Assembly: GCA_030141605.1 (NCBI GenBank)
Contig: JAQGDQ010000037.1
Coordinates: 940,001 to 1,004,000, forward strand
Direction: 5' to 3'
DNA length: 64,000 nt
Origin: Tubiluchus corallicola
Taxonomy: Eukaryota > Priapulida > Priapulimorpha > Priapulimorphida > Tubiluchidae
Shown: piece by piece, positions 51,006 through 62,980 of the stretch
Layout of the letters: every line of letters begins with the position of its first letter
Position numbering within the stretch: position 1 is the stretch's first letter
Program-made: the position numbers and the translations under genes
The notes under the pieces: generated by a model
Database searches by the model: none
What the model was told of the DNA's origin: nothing
What the model saw: only the letters and a program-made list of their open reading frames with translations

Positions 51006-51370
51006 CTTCTTCTTCCCAGCTTTTCCCTATTCGGGGTCGCCGTTGTGAATGAGTCTTCTCCACGCATTCCTGTTGTTGACCATCACTTCATTTATGTCTT
51101 CAATTCCCACAAGATCTTCACCGACTCTTCTTTTCAGGTGTCCATACCATCGCAATCTTGCGAGGCTTCCACTACTTTTACTGTTCCTCTGATATTATTA
51201 TTTCTAATTTTATCTCTTCTTGTTATTCCCACCATCCATCTCAACATCCTCAGCTCCACCACACTCATTTTCTTCTCTTCGGTCTTCTTTAGAGAAGCTG
51301 CTTTCAGCCCATAGATTAGAGCGGGTCTGACCACTTCTTTGTGGACCTTCCCTTTAAGTCTCACCGACTC
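51006..51370 (-). pseudogene. LINE ORF2 C-terminal fragment, copy 2, with target-site duplication
   Basis: Same fragment as at 50440-50800, with the same frame change, and flanked by the same 18-base duplication at 50988-51005 and 51371-51388. It arose by tandem duplication of the surrounding segment rather than by a second insertion, since the flanks are duplicated too. The + strand frame at 51045-51314 is a shadow. Confidence 0.92.
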
Positions 51371-52159
51371 ATATATATTCAGAACAATATGATTGTTATA
51401 TTATAGCGTACAAAATGTGAAACAGAATCGCAGGCTATGAAAATATTCATCATTTTTTAGGTTTTTACTTCTAGGAAAATTCCCATTTTTGTTTTTTTAG
51501 TATCGCTGTCAGAAACAGAATTTTTGCTGAATATTTTGATTACTTGTCTAACGATAAGATTTAGCTTATTGTTTTCATGTATTATAATAATGACGTAATA
51601 CGTGTGCAACAAAGTGGACCTCTTTTCAAAAATGTCGTTTTGCAGCATCTAAGAAATTTGGGAGTTTTTATTTTTGCCTGCCTTTATGGTGGGAATCAAA
51701 AGACAGCCTTCAAAAGATTATTATGAACTTATAGATGTGCAACGTATCGTGAAAGCTTTGATCCCAAGCTTAGTAAAAATCACTTTTATGTCATTTGTAT
51801 ACTGAAGTGGCGCAATCTTCCTTGCTCAAAGCGATTTTCTTAGAAGATTTTCGCTGAGATGTCTTATTCGTGACACTCATTAAGAATTGTCATCAACTAG
51901 TTGCGATACTTGTATTTGGATAAGTCTTTTAATCAGTGTAACTCACTCACAGTTTTACACATTCTTGTAGCTAGTAATTACCAAACAGGTTTCTCATTGG
52001 TGTTGAGGCTAGACTAGAGACTAATCACTGTATTCAATGGAAGTAGCAAGCAAATGTCAGAGGTTGACATTGTGAATGTTAGTTTTACAAGATTAGTTAA
52101 ACGTGTTACTGGCCGGCACAGACAAATTGGAATTGTGAAAAATGTGAAAGGTGCAGGAA

Positions 52160-52221
52160 ACAGGCAGTCAGGCAGATAGGCAGGCAGGCAGGCAGGCAGG
52201 CAGGCAAGCCGGCAGGCAGGT
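52160..52221. repeat. (CAGG)n microsatellite
   Basis: About a dozen CAGG units with AGTC, ATAG and AAGC variants. It produces the LPAC-repeat frame on the minus strand. Confidence 0.95.
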
Positions 52222-53639
52222 AATTGTGGTTTTAAAAGAACAATAACAACAACAGTTGATATTATCACTTTCTACCAACTGCAGCCCCAGCAGGTAAAAG
52301 ACACATTGAAACATCAATAAGAGCAACCATTGCTGTAACTGCAGACCCAGAAGGCAAAAGCAATTTTGATACATTAGCAACAACAACAACAGTAGCAATA
52401 GCAGTAGCAGTGGTAGCAACAGGCAGCAAACAATAGCGGCGACACTCATCGACAACAACGACGACGGCAGAAAGGAGCCATGATGACAATAACACAAGTC
52501 ATTCAACAATGGTAGCCATTGTTAAAAACAATGTCGTTATGTTAGATGTCCTTCTTGTGAAATTTGGCACAAATCACTGCTTACCTCAAAAAAGCGCCAG
52601 TGCAAATAGAACGCGTCACTTTTTGCGCAGTTGCAATTACGAACCTATTCGATGGCGGCAGAGCACTTCTGACAGCCTGTGCCAATAATCAAGCTACAGC
52701 AGATGACCGATTTGTTTAATGGTAGCGAAGCCATAACATTAGCAGTGTCTAATGTAGTACTAATAGTGATTACTGCTATTTTTCATTTGTCGCCACATGC
52801 AGTTATTGTTACATGCACTTATGATTGATGTATTCCTGACCATGGCATAGTTTCAGTTGAGCCTGACAGCACCAATAAGCAATAATAACAGAACAGCAGA
52901 GCAATGCCACAATAATAAAATAGCATCAGATAATCTGATATTGTTTTCAGATTCTTATAAGCAGATTAAATTTTGCGAGTGGGTGAAGGCACAAATGAAA
53001 GGATTTTTTGCCACTGACTTCTCGTAGTTGTAGTAAAATCACTTAACTGTTGAATTAATGTCATTAATGCCATTAATGACGTAAATCAGCCATTTCTGTA
53101 TTTTCTTACTTTTAACTGTGCGAGGAAGTTACAGTTGTAGGGTAGAGAAGGTTTTTGAAACGGCAACGCATAAAAATAATTTGTTTACCACATCATTAGG
53201 AAGTTTTTATGCCTATAAACAGACCCCTTCACATCTTCTTGAGGTAGAAATTCATTGAAACATGTAGTCTAATCCTAACTGCTTAAATAGATAAAGCTGC
53301 TTTAATGCTTAAATTTAATTTACAAGAAAAGTCGTAAACTGCAATTTGTCTTTTACCTAATAAACAGCTGAACACGTTTGTAAATCAATGCTAACTTCTT
53401 ACAGTCTGTCCCACATAGTAAAAAAATCTCTATCAATTCCATTCTATTTTAGTTTCTCAGGCCGAAAACAAGACCTGAGCTCATTACTTACCTATTCACA
53501 ATATAGCTGTGCCATATTTAGGCTTATAATGGAAAACGAGACCCAATCTTAAATTATAGCCCAAAACAATCTGTCAAGGAACGTTTTTTCAAGAATGGCT
53601 AATGCGAAAAAACAGACAAGAATGGCTAATTATCACAAA

Positions 53640-54060
53640 ATAGAAATTTCGCGTTTGCGTGGGTAGTTCTATGCTGTTACATGCATTTCGCCATTCGCTA
53701 GTTAGATGGACACCAGCGCCTGGATCTCGGAAACACAAAAAACAGATGCTGTACCTCTCAGTTCAGACACAGTCCAGTTGGCAGTTCAGTAATGACGTAT
53801 TGCATACGTTCGAGAGCTCATGCGTGAGTCAACGATAAACTTGAAATTTAAACTTCTTAAAATTTGCCGAAACTTCTTAGTGTGACCGAATTTAGTTCAG
53901 TTCATTGTACTTGAATCTTCGCTTTCGCAAACACGTGCAACACGCTCATGGAATGTTTGCGCTGCTGAAAATTATGTTCAGTTTTGATGTCATTACCATT
54001 TGGGCTCGTCCACTGTTAATTAAGTTTTAATCCATTATTTAATTATCAGAAACACGTTGG
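53640..54060 (+). repeat. Dispersed repeat A, copy 2
   Basis: Inverted relative to copy 1 at 20937-21415. Shared words include GCTGTTACATGCATTTCGCC, CCTCTCAGTTCAG, GAGAGCTCATGCGTGAG, CTTTCGCAAACACGTGCAAC and GGGCTCGTCC. It stops about 300 bases before coding exon 4. Confidence 0.75.
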
Positions 54061-54359
54061 GATTGTTATAGGTGTTAAAATGCATACTTTTATGTATTGG
54101 GATATAAAAATCATTCTATTTTCTTTTGAATTAACGATACTTAAGAAGAATGTTAAATGTTTTTTTGCTTGCATGACTGTGGCACATGTGTGATCTTTTC
54201 AAACCGAAAACCAAATACTTCATAAACAGCAAATGACAGACCTAATTCCTAATTTCGCAACAGAAATCAATTGTTTGAACCCCGCAGGCAGCAATTAAGC
54301 AGACAAACAGAGGTGACATTTTGTTATGTCTACGCGCTTTTACTGTTGTTCTATTTCAG

Positions 54360-54466
54360 CTGAAGCCCTACACTTGGCTCATCTCATGGCTTCGCATGGC
54401 TACTTCTTTCCTATTGATGATCATGTGCTAACTGTCAAAGCTGATGGAACTTATTACAGGTTTCAG
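54360..54466 (+). CDS. RGS exon 4: DEP domain, C-terminal half (residues 85-120)
   Basis: Acceptor TATTTCAG, donor GTAAAA; enters at phase 1 and leaves at phase 0. It encodes [20 protein letters not shown] followed by [16 protein letters not shown]. This matches RGS7 (EALHLGTLMAAHGYFFPISD, DHVLTLKDDGTFYRFQ) with few changes and completes the DEP domain, including the A-x-H-G-Y-F-F-P-I core. The short in-frame sequence before the acceptor is intronic. Confidence is high because both splice sites and the protein alignment agree. Confidence 0.96.
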
Positions 54467-56251
54467 GTAAAAATATTCGTAAAACTGTTGCTAATACGAT
54501 TAATAAATGATGAATAATTTGACTGGCTTCGAGCGCGAATAAATGCGAATTTTAAAACGCTAAGTGTTTCCGTTTTTGTGCAATGGACGGGTATTTGCAT
54601 AAATTTATGAACGTATCGACGTTTCTCTTTGCTAGTCTAACCCATTTCTGTTTGCACTAGCTCTGACATGAAAGATAAATCATTGTTGTCATGAAATGAG
54701 AATTAAAATAACACTTCTTCGCCATTGTAAGATTCTCGGAGATCGATTTACAACAGGGAATTGCAAGTATTCTATAAACAGTGAAATATTTGCATTGCAA
54801 AACTTCGTATGCGATTTTCGCTGACACCTAGGATATCAAATAGATAATCGAAATGAAAAGTTTTAGACGGTACTATTAGAACTGAAATTTTAAATTGCAC
54901 ATAACAATATAAATGAATTACCATTAAAAGATTTTATGAATCATGTAGCGTATGGCAGTATTTTTGGAGACTATTTGTGTTATTAATTTTTTATTGTTGT
55001 CGTAGTTTCTGTTGCTGTGTTATCATTGGTGCTTTTGCTTGCACATAATTATAGCTGTTCTTTGTGTTTGTACTGGCTGTCGATATACAATGTACATCGT
55101 ACATCGTATACAATGTAATTTGTAATTCGCCACAATATTGTCGCTGATTTTTATGCAGTTTAGTGATAAAAGCTCTTGTCCAGGTAACTGAACTGTCTCC
55201 CAGGGATAGCCTTACTGACCTGCTTACAAACATATTTATGAGAAATAAAAACGTTCTCCTTTTGATAACGCCAAGGCTTACGAAAAATGGGAGCTATAAA
55301 ATGTGGGCCAACAATTATTCAAGCAACGTGCAGTTGCAGCGCTTATAAAACACGTGATGAAGGACGACGTCCATTGTAAACGTTGCACCGGCAGCGGCAT
55401 TAATCAACAGTAGCCGAGTTAAAGCGCATCCCAAGTGCCAATTGCACACTCCGACCCACATTTACGCTGGCTTCACGGTCGTCGCTGCAGTGTCAAAACC
55501 AATGAAGCCAACGAGTAGTTGACTTGATAATAAATTTGATTCTCCTGTTGACTTTGCTCCACTTCAATGTGTAATTCTCTTTCTTGCGCGTTGAGCTGTG
55601 TATCCGGAGAATTAAGCCTGTCCTATCTGCACGCCACCTTGTGCCGGTAATGTAATGAGCAAATGAAGGGTAAAATGTTCAATTCCACCACTAGTAAACA
55701 GTCCAAGGATAGAGAACAGAGAGAAAATTCTTCTGTGTATTTATACGCCGAAGAGTTGGTAGTGTAACGTTGAATCGCCTCTAGTGGCAGCAAAATTGTG
55801 TGCATGAAACGTGTCACATCTACAAACTCCCACAGAGTGGGTCAAATGAAGCCATATTCAAGGTTTACAAGATGTTTAGGGCTGATACTGATATAGCATG
55901 TTCGATTTCGGACCCGTATTGGCGAAAAAATGTAATGATATGGAGCTGGAAAAGTAATTCGAGCTGTTAATACTACATATTTAGATTTGACAAGTTACGA
56001 TAACGAGTATGACTAATAAAAATTGTTCACACCCTAAGAAATCAACGTGTTCAGGTTATAGTCCTACATTCGAATACGTCTTTAAGTTTGGGCTCTCTGC
56101 TCACGCTCAAAAGTGAGGTGTTACCGTTGCCGTTAAACGCCGAAAAAGCGTGAAAGTAGGTTAAGTAGCTTTAGTAAGAAGTGGTCTATACTTATCCTTT
56201 TATCATGCAAACCGATAATGCTAAAATTTTAATATTTTTTTGTCATTCCAG
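54467..56251 (+). other. 1.8 kb intron between exons 4 and 5
   Basis: Bounded by GTAAAA and TCATTCCAG. Nothing was recognised in it on either strand apart from a short imperfect ACATCGTA direct repeat near 55090-55115. Confidence 0.9.
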
Positions 56252-56303
56252 ACGCCTTATTTCTGGCCATCTAACTGTTGGGAACCAGAAAATACGGATT
56301 ATG
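56252..56303 (+). CDS. RGS exon 5: DEP-DHEX junction (residues 121-137)
   Basis: A 52-base exon after acceptor TCATTCCAG and before donor GTAAGA, phase 0 in and phase 1 out. It encodes [17 protein letters not shown]. As far as I recall, this stretch is identical to vertebrate RGS7 at nearly every position and marks the start of the DHEX helical extension of R7 proteins. It is too short for open-frame listing and was identified by continuing the R7 frame. Confidence 0.95.
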
Positions 56304-58904
56304 GTAAGATAAGAAGTTTTTAGCATCTTTTCATGTCTTTTGTTTCTGATGAAATTTTCAATAAGGGAAAGCTTTGCTAGTGGATCGCTTTGATTTACAC
56401 TCTGGCTTTGTATGGTCCACATTCGTCGTTTAAGAAGGTTTCTCTATTTGACTTTGTGTAACCTTCACGTAATATATAATTAACAAAGCCGTGTCCTTGC
56501 AGATTGAAATTTTTGTTCTGCATTCCTCAGCTGCAATAGGACTACTATTCACGTGTCACAGCAGGCGTTGAAAGGATAAGAAAGTGCTTAGAATATTAAA
56601 TTTGGTAAAATAAAGAGTGCGAAAAGCGTTGTCTCAATACCAGTATTACAGTAATACAATTTGCATGTAACGTTAAATGAAACGTACAGGTACAGTTTGC
56701 AAAGAATCGTGTTTTTTTGGTACGTTTTTTTGAAGAAGTTCAAGTGGTTTTGGCGAAAATTTCAAATTTCAAATTCAAATTTGGTTTATTTCGCCAGCAA
56801 ACAAGCAAACTACAATAATACAGATACATGTACAACTATCGTTTTTGACTGTGGTAAGTTTCTGCTTCTGTAACAAGAGATGCTTTATGTGATAGCTTTT
56901 GTTTTGTATTTACAAATAAAAAATATTTTTTAAAATAGTTAACAATATGTATGTAAGTACGGTTGTGCTTGACGTTAACAGTTTATCTGAACTTGTCACT
57001 TTTTGATCGGTGTCCTGTAGGTCAAGAGTCAATCAGTGTGGGTGTGACTCATACCAGTCAATTCGTCTCATCGAGCCTTTCATTTGATGTACTGCTACTT
57101 ACTGTTGCTTGACAATTGATGCATTTGTATCTCTGACCTCCAATATCAGTTTTTGCCACCTAGAGGGGTCACTGGTTGAAGCAATCTAGGCTTAGGTCAT
57201 CCCATTCAATTATTCTCACCGAGGCCTTTCATTTGATGTCGCGCAAGATGCTAAAATTGCAATTTGTTACTTTAACCTGTTACCTCGGGACCAAAGGTCA
57301 ACCAATATGGGCATGACTCACACCACTTAATTAGTCTTATTCATGCCTTTCATTTGATGTACTACAACCTGCTGCTGTCTGACATTGGGAACATTTGTCC
57401 TTCAGTTTTGGAATCAGGGGTTAACCAATTTGAGCGTAACTAATGCCATCGATTTGCCTCATCGAGACCTTTCATTTGATATATTACACGCTATTGTTAC
57501 TCGACATTGGAAACATACTGGTGTTCCTGACTCCTCGATTTGGTTTTTGCCCGTACCAAAAAATTTTTATTACATGCAAATGGCTCACATTCAGCCTGTA
57601 CTACAACTCAACCCCACCTAGCCATATACCAAAAATTGTGACCCTAGCTCAAAAACTGTAGAAGGAATACAGCCTAACGAAAAAAAACAACAATCTCAGT
57701 CCACTCCATGACCTTTGACCTAAGTGTGACGGGTGACACAAAAGCATAAATTCCCCTACCTAGGGAGTGTGCCCTGTGAGTTCTGTAAACCTCAGTGCGT
57801 GTGCGAGTTATTAAAAAAACAAAAGACACAAAGAAATAATAAAAACGAGGGGTAAATCAAGAAGATTCTGCTGTAAGCAGCATCTTGATAAAATAATTTC
57901 TGACTCCCTAAAAGTACAATATTAAAGTGCTGAAGTTTGCCGCATGGTAGCTGTAAAGGGAGCCCTTGTTAAGCCACCATGAAATGTGAAATAAATAACG
58001 AAAAATAAAGATGATGAGAGAAGAGGAGAATAAAGAAGATCTGTGCTGCAGTTAGCAGAAAAAACAAAAAGAAGAAGTCAAAAGAAAACATAAAATAAGA
58101 AGACAATGACCGTGTTCAGATTAGTTGCAATTGATTTTTGACAAGAAACCCTCGGTGGACGCTGTACGACCAGTACGAATCACCAGCCAATTGAATTATT
58201 CCCTATTAGACATAAGAGAGAAATATTTGACGTTTCAAAGATTTTTTAAAAAAATATTTAAAGATTTGCTGCCTTTAATGTTTGGAGGAATATTTTATTA
58301 TAAAGGAGCTGTGATAAGAAAATGTCTACTCTACCAAGATTCGTTCTATTCTAGGATATAAGATACTCATTAAACGCGTGTGATATTGTGTTGGATTACG
58401 TAATACTGGATTAATAAAAGTAGTTGGAAATAAACTGAAATGTGTTTCGCGCATATTTCTGGACAGTAACAAATGTTCCTGCTGTTACGAGCATGCGGCT
58501 AATTTGTATGAATTGCACGAAGCACATCGTGATCACAGACTACCAGTGTCTTGCAAATATGCTGAGCCCTTAAGCATCACATTTTTTGACAATCTGAAAT
58601 TTAAAATTCCCTACATCTGCAGAGCTGAAATTCCAGGATCATCAACAGCTAAACTGAATTCCAGAAAACAATTTTGCTAATAAGCATAGACTTTATGCTT
58701 TATGGCTGCCACAATGATTACTAATTCACTAATCTTCAACTTTTCAAGCAAGCGCTGTTGCACTTTAGATAACTAGTGTAGTATTTCCTAGACTAGTATT
58801 TTCAATTGTTTGAATATATGTCTTGGTTACAGCTCTAGAATTGATGTACCCATAACGTGTACGCACGATGTTTTAGTATAGGGTGTAATATTCCGTTTTT
58901 ACAG
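56304..58904 (+). other. 2.6 kb intron between exons 5 and 6
   Basis: Bounded by GTAAGA and TTTTTACAG. Its centre is copy 2 of the unassigned repeat family. The rest (56304-57000 and 57850-58904) shows nothing recognisable; a purine-rich stretch lies at 57985-58100. Confidence 0.9.
57000..57850 (+). repeat. Unassigned repeat family, copy 2, with internal tandem units
   Basis: CCTTTCATTTGATGT or a close variant occurs at 57076, 57225, 57346 and 57468, that is at 149, 121 and 122 base intervals. Each is preceded by a GGTCAA..CAAT..G..TGACTCA.ACCA block and a TCATCGAG-like word. After the array comes a region shared with 3600-4150 (minus), including CTAGCCATATACCAAAAATTG and TACCTAGGGAGTGTGCCCTG. 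Frames read HRDLSFDILHAIVTRH and LGSVPCEFC, as in copy 1. The family was not recognised. Confidence 0.7.
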
Positions 58905-59046
58905 CTGTCTATCTATGCAAACGAACAATGCAAAACAAAACCAGGCTAGAGCTTGCTGACTATGAAGCAGAAAGCTTAGCTCGTCTGCAGAAGATGTTCT
59001 CTAGAAAATGGGAATTTATATTCATGCAAGCTGAGGCTCAGCTAAA
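58905..59046 (+). CDS. RGS exon 6: DHEX extension (residues 138-184)
   Basis: Acceptor TTTTTACAG at 58896-58904, donor GTACGT at 59047; phase 1 in, phase 2 out. It encodes [20 protein letters not shown], then [20 protein letters not shown] and MQAEAQL. The alpha-helical, charge-patterned sequence matches the RGS7 DHEX domain ([20 protein letters not shown]), which packs on DEP and helps bind R7BP. Only an AA dinucleotide before the donor completes the next lysine with the following exon, which fixes the boundary. Confidence 0.95.
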
Positions 59047-59311
59047 GTACGTCATCATTCTACTTATTTATATTGATAAATTAAGTCAGAAATGCTAAGC
59101 ACTATAAGGCGTTGTAGTCAAAGTTAAAAATACATTTCGAGTCAACGTATTGTTGTATGCAAATCTAAAGGTCAGCGAGAAATATAAGCAAAAACATAGG
59201 TTACAAGCTATGTATACGCAAGCTTAAAGTTGCCGTAGCCGTCTCGTTATTTTTTAGAATTAATTTCAAATCGTATAACCTGTAATTAATCAAATAATTC
59301 ATTGATTTTAG
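59047..59311 (+). other. 265-base intron between exons 6 and 7
   Basis: The shortest intron of the gene, bounded by GTACGT and TTTTAG. It contains no recognised feature. Confidence 0.95.
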
Positions 59312-59393
59312 AGTAGACAAAAAGCGTGATAAGTTGGAACGAAAAGTGCTGGATAGTCAAGAAAGAGCATTCTGGGATGTACACCGACCTGTG
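59312..59393 (+). CDS. RGS exon 7: end of DHEX (residues 185-212)
   Basis: Acceptor TTTTAG ends at 59311 and donor GTAAAT starts at 59394; the exon completes a split lysine and then reads [20 protein letters not shown] followed by WDVHRPV, phase 0 at the end. RGS7 has [27 protein letters not shown], so this exon is almost invariant. A second AG lies two bases after the one used, but choosing it would break the frame. The preceding intron is only 265 bases, the shortest in the locus. Confidence 0.96.
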
Positions 59394-59934
59394 GTAAATA
59401 TTATTAGTCTTTTCTAGAGTATTTTATGTCATATTAACGGCTCAAAGTTTCTTAGACAGAAAATGTTAATCATTGGTTAAGAAACTTTTGCAGTTGTTAG
59501 TTGTCAATTAACCGTGTACAGCAAGTAGTTGTCATAACAAATAAACATTTAACTAAATAATCAATAAATATGACCGGAAGATTAGTTACGTCATAGCGAG
59601 GTACTTTAAGGTCGAATATGAATTTGTTTTAAAATAACAAGTTCAGTGTGGCCGTATTAGTTTGGGAGTTAACGCATCTATAGCCCAGTACAAAACACGA
59701 TAAAAGTTTAGTAGTTCTTATTTCGAAATAAAGTCAAATATAGTTTGCAACTCTAGAAGCAAATAACTTACGGGCTAACGAGTGTAACTAGTTATAGCCA
59801 TTCCGAAGTGTAACGTTATACATATTTAAAATGCTAACCCTGGCGATGAATATCACTTTTCTGACTCTCATTTTAACCGTTGAAATAACTATATGAGATC
59901 TTAGAATTATAGTTTCTCATGAACCTGAAATGGA

Positions 59935-60658
59935 TAAACCAATGTACTAAGGTAGCTACTAAAGTCAACAGAATTACTAATTATGTTGTTTAGAATGTTT
60001 TCTACTGATGATAAAGACATATTGTTAAAATCGTTCATAGTTTACATAAGACCTTTTGTAGAGTATTGCTCGTCAGTCTGGTTTTGTTGGGTAATATTGG
60101 CCATATTGAGTGTACAGCGATATTTTACTCGTCGCCTCTTTTCTAGATATAGTTTAATGCATATGCCGTTTCCTTAGCGTCTAAAGTTTCTAAATTTCAA
60201 TCTTCAAGTGTTTGGAAGAGAGTCGCATACAAAACGATTTAGCGTTTTGCTACTAAATTATTCACAGAGAAGTTCATGTTGATTTTGATAAATTTTCTAT
60301 CCACGTATCTTGCAATAGAACAAGACAAAATCATTCTATGAAGCTTTTCGTGAGTCAAACTGCTAAAGAATCATTTGCTTAATTTTTCACAAATCGAGTT
60401 ATACCGATGTGGAACTCCTTGCCTCATATGTTAATGGCACCACTCGTAACTGTACAAAATATTAAGTTATTTAAAAGCCACCTAAATAAAGTTAACATTA
60501 ATTTCTTCTACACAATAGACACTTGTAAGTAGTTCATCTCTTTGTGCTCTTACCGCACTCTTGAAAACATTGTAACTGTATGCATATTGACAACATGTTT
60601 CATATTTGTTCTTTTTTTACTCTATTTTACTATAGGTGTGAATAAACTAAATAAATAA
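59935..60658 (+). pseudogene. LINE 3' fragment: ORF2 C-terminus and tail
   Basis: Translation gives FRMFSTDDKDILLKSFIVYI then RPFVEYCSSVWF, followed by LSVQRYFTRRLF, and further on FFTNRVIPMWNSLPHMLMAP and NIKLFKSHLNKV. The (V)RP-x-x-E-Y-C-S-x-V-W, VQR-x-F-T-x-R and N-R-V-x-x-x-W-N-S-L-P blocks are the standard C-terminal landmarks of CR1/Jockey-group LINE ORF2. Stops interrupt it. A GTGTGAATAAACTAAATAAATAA end at 60635-60658 gives the 3' terminus. Confidence 0.9.
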
Positions 60659-61929
60659 CGTAATAAACAGTGTCGTTGCTTGAAAATAACAGAAACCTTT
60701 TCAAAATTGTTTCACAAATAACTTCCTTTTTCATTTTTCACCGAGTCTCCTTAATGTAATACTAGAATTGTAACTCTAGATTGTTCGTCCAGCTAAAGTG
60801 ATTTTGTACTAACTCTTTTCAAATTATGCGTCGTACAGACTTTTTATTTTAAGCTTTTATTCTTTACTGGATGAATGTCGAAACAGTGGAAAACAGTTTG
60901 ATATAAATCATAGTTTACATGTTTCACTCTCACAATGTCATTATTTTCTCTCTGTCAAATTCTGAAGAAGTTTGAACTTATCTTTAACCAGTAAGCCTAT
61001 ATTTTGTTTGATGGAGCTTTTCAATTTGCTTACCCGCCGTGCGGCTAGGATTTGTCCGGATTTGGATCGATATCCCGTGTCTCGAAGCTGCCGGTTCAAT
61101 CAAAAATTTTCGCTACACGCGAATGATAACTTATATCCTAATGTAGAGATAAAAGAAGCTTGAAATAGGTTGTTTTGTGATAAATTTATGCTTACATCAG
61201 TGATAAGTTTTACATCTAACATTAATGACTAAAACTGGAGTTTTATGGTGTGAGTTGTGAGATAGAGTCTGGCTTATAACCTGGCAAACGCATTAACGAA
61301 GTAAATCCACCACCCACTCTGATCTAAGTAAATATAGCACAAGTACAGACTTAGCATGAGCATTTTCTGCAGCTTGTCTAAACTGGAGCGCGGGATATTC
61401 TTAATGTGGGTCTCCTAGCCGTCCAAGCTAAAACATTAAGTCTACCTTATTAAATAAGTCGGAGTTACCGTATGTGTGCACTAATAAGAGCCATGATCTT
61501 GTTGTAGCCTGGATGTGTAAATACCACCGAAGTTGACATTAGAAAAGCATGCAAAGCGAACAAGCCTTTGAAGCTGTCTAAGGTAACGTAGTATGTAAGC
61601 TCATCGTATCATGTTAATATTCCAACAATATTTAGTAGATAAAATTGTAGGCTATAACCATTACTCTTAAATTAGCCGTTACGTAATTTATACCAGGGAT
61701 TATGAAATACATTGAAGTAACAACTAAGTTATGTATAAGCTAAATAGTGACGTGAAGAAAGATTATATTTTTCGTGGATTTTAATTTCTTATTTTTAGGC
61801 ATCTTGCTGTCTGCGATATAGCCAAACAAATGACTGATTGTGGTACATTAGTTACGGCTATTTCGAATTTATTAAATTACAAGAAAATAATGAAAGTTGC
61901 GACAATGATCACGAAATCTTGTTGCTGAC

Positions 61930-62265
61930 AGTAATGATGTTGATTGTGATGATGATATTGGTAGTGATGATGAATATCATCGTCGTCGTCGTTGTTGTTG
62001 TTGCTGCTGCTGCTACTGTTGTTGCTGTTATTTGTATTGTTGTTGTTGTTGTTGCTGTTGCTGTTGGTGGTGTTCTTGTTCGTGGTCTGGCTGTCGTTCA
62101 TGTTGCCACTGTAGTTGTCGTTGTTATTTTTGTTGTTGTTGTTTCTGATGATAATAAAGATGATGAAAAAGAAGAAAAAGAACATGATGATGATGATGGT
62201 GGTGGCAGTGGCGATGGTAAGAGTAGTGGTGATAATGGTGGTAATTTGATAGTGATTAATTGGGG
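61930..62265. repeat. Triplet-rich low-complexity stretch (GTT/GCT/GAT)n
   Basis: Interrupted GAT, GTC, GTT, GCT and GAA triplets. Frame is preserved throughout, so 143- and 139-residue low-complexity frames (poly-V and poly-N) appear on the two strands. It ends about 85 bases before exon 8. Confidence 0.85.
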
Positions 62266-62350
62266 GTAACGTCTCAATTAATTTTAGTTTAGGCATGCTT
62301 TACAACACACTCCGTAATTATATTACACCTGAGTCGTTTTTGCATTTTAG

Positions 62351-62431
62351 TATGCAGCCCCAGGCGGAAGGCTGAGTCCAGGAGTTTCTGAAACCGATAT
62401 TCATTTAACTGCTGAAGCTTTAGAAAATCAG
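62351..62431 (+). CDS. RGS exon 8: DHEX-GGL linker (residues 213-239)
   Basis: Acceptor GCATTTTAG, donor GTAATA, 81 bases, phase 0 on both sides. It encodes YAAPGGRLSPGVSETDIHLT then AEALENQ. It sits where vertebrate RGS7 has a longer, poorly conserved linker rich in S/T/P. Only a general resemblance (small and polar residues, then an acidic/Q end before GGL) supports it, along with an unbroken frame and good splice signals. Because it is a multiple of three with phase 0 borders, it could be skipped without disturbing the frame. Confidence 0.82.
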
Positions 62432-62652
62432 GTAATAATCAAATACTTGTTAATACTAGACTCAGAATTTGTTTCTGTTTTTTCTCCGGTTGCTCCTCTT
62501 GTACTACTTTTATTATTGAAACTCACTAGCCAAACTTCACAAAAGACTTTTGCACCCTAACACCCACAAATTACTCACACCACATACGACAAATGTCACG
62601 TCACCAAACGACACCCTTCACACTACACCATCTACAGCATAACACACTACAC

Positions 62653-62863
<211 letters not shown>

Positions 62864-62940
62864 CTCAACAAATTCCCACACTGCACTCACCACGATGTTA
62901 ATGATATCAACGATGACGATGACACGAACAATGCCAATCC

Positions 62941-62944
<4 letters not shown>

Positions 62945-62976
<32 letters not shown>
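62945..62976. repeat. Short (AT)n microsatellite
   Basis: About 15 AT units, 88 bases after the CA tract. Confidence 0.95.

Positions 62977-62980
<4 letters not shown>

Larger units (their letters stand above)
50410..51545. repeat. Recent tandem duplication, 566 and 570 bases
   Basis: GCGTAGTGCGTTATATATAT begins at 50410 and again at 50976, and both units end in GATTACTT (50975 and 51545). They differ by one 4-base insertion (TCC region near 51067) and about five substitutions, so identity is near 99 percent. Each unit carries the same LINE fragment and the same flanking unique sequence, so the duplication came after that insertion. Confidence 0.95.
50364..54359 (+). other. 4.0 kb intron between DEP exons 3 and 4
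   Basis: Bounded by GTCAGT and TATTTCAG. It holds the tandem duplication, a CAGG array and dispersed repeat A copy 2. From 51546 to 52160 and 52530 to 53640 nothing was recognised apart from short CAA/GTA-rich patches (52230-52470). Confidence 0.9.
59394..62350 (+). other. 3.0 kb intron between exons 7 and 8
   Basis: Bounded by GTAAAT and GCATTTTAG. It contains a LINE 3' fragment and a triplet-rich stretch; 60670-61925 shows nothing recognised. Confidence 0.9.

Noticed and set aside
51045-51314. 89-residue + strand frame with hydrophobic segment
   Set aside because: It is the antisense of the LINE fragment, whose minus-strand translation matches known LINE blocks.
61838-62296. 143- and 139-residue frames on both strands
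   Set aside because: Triplet low-complexity DNA keeps both strands open. Poly-V and poly-N/T composition without a motif, ending just before an authentic exon, indicates shadows.
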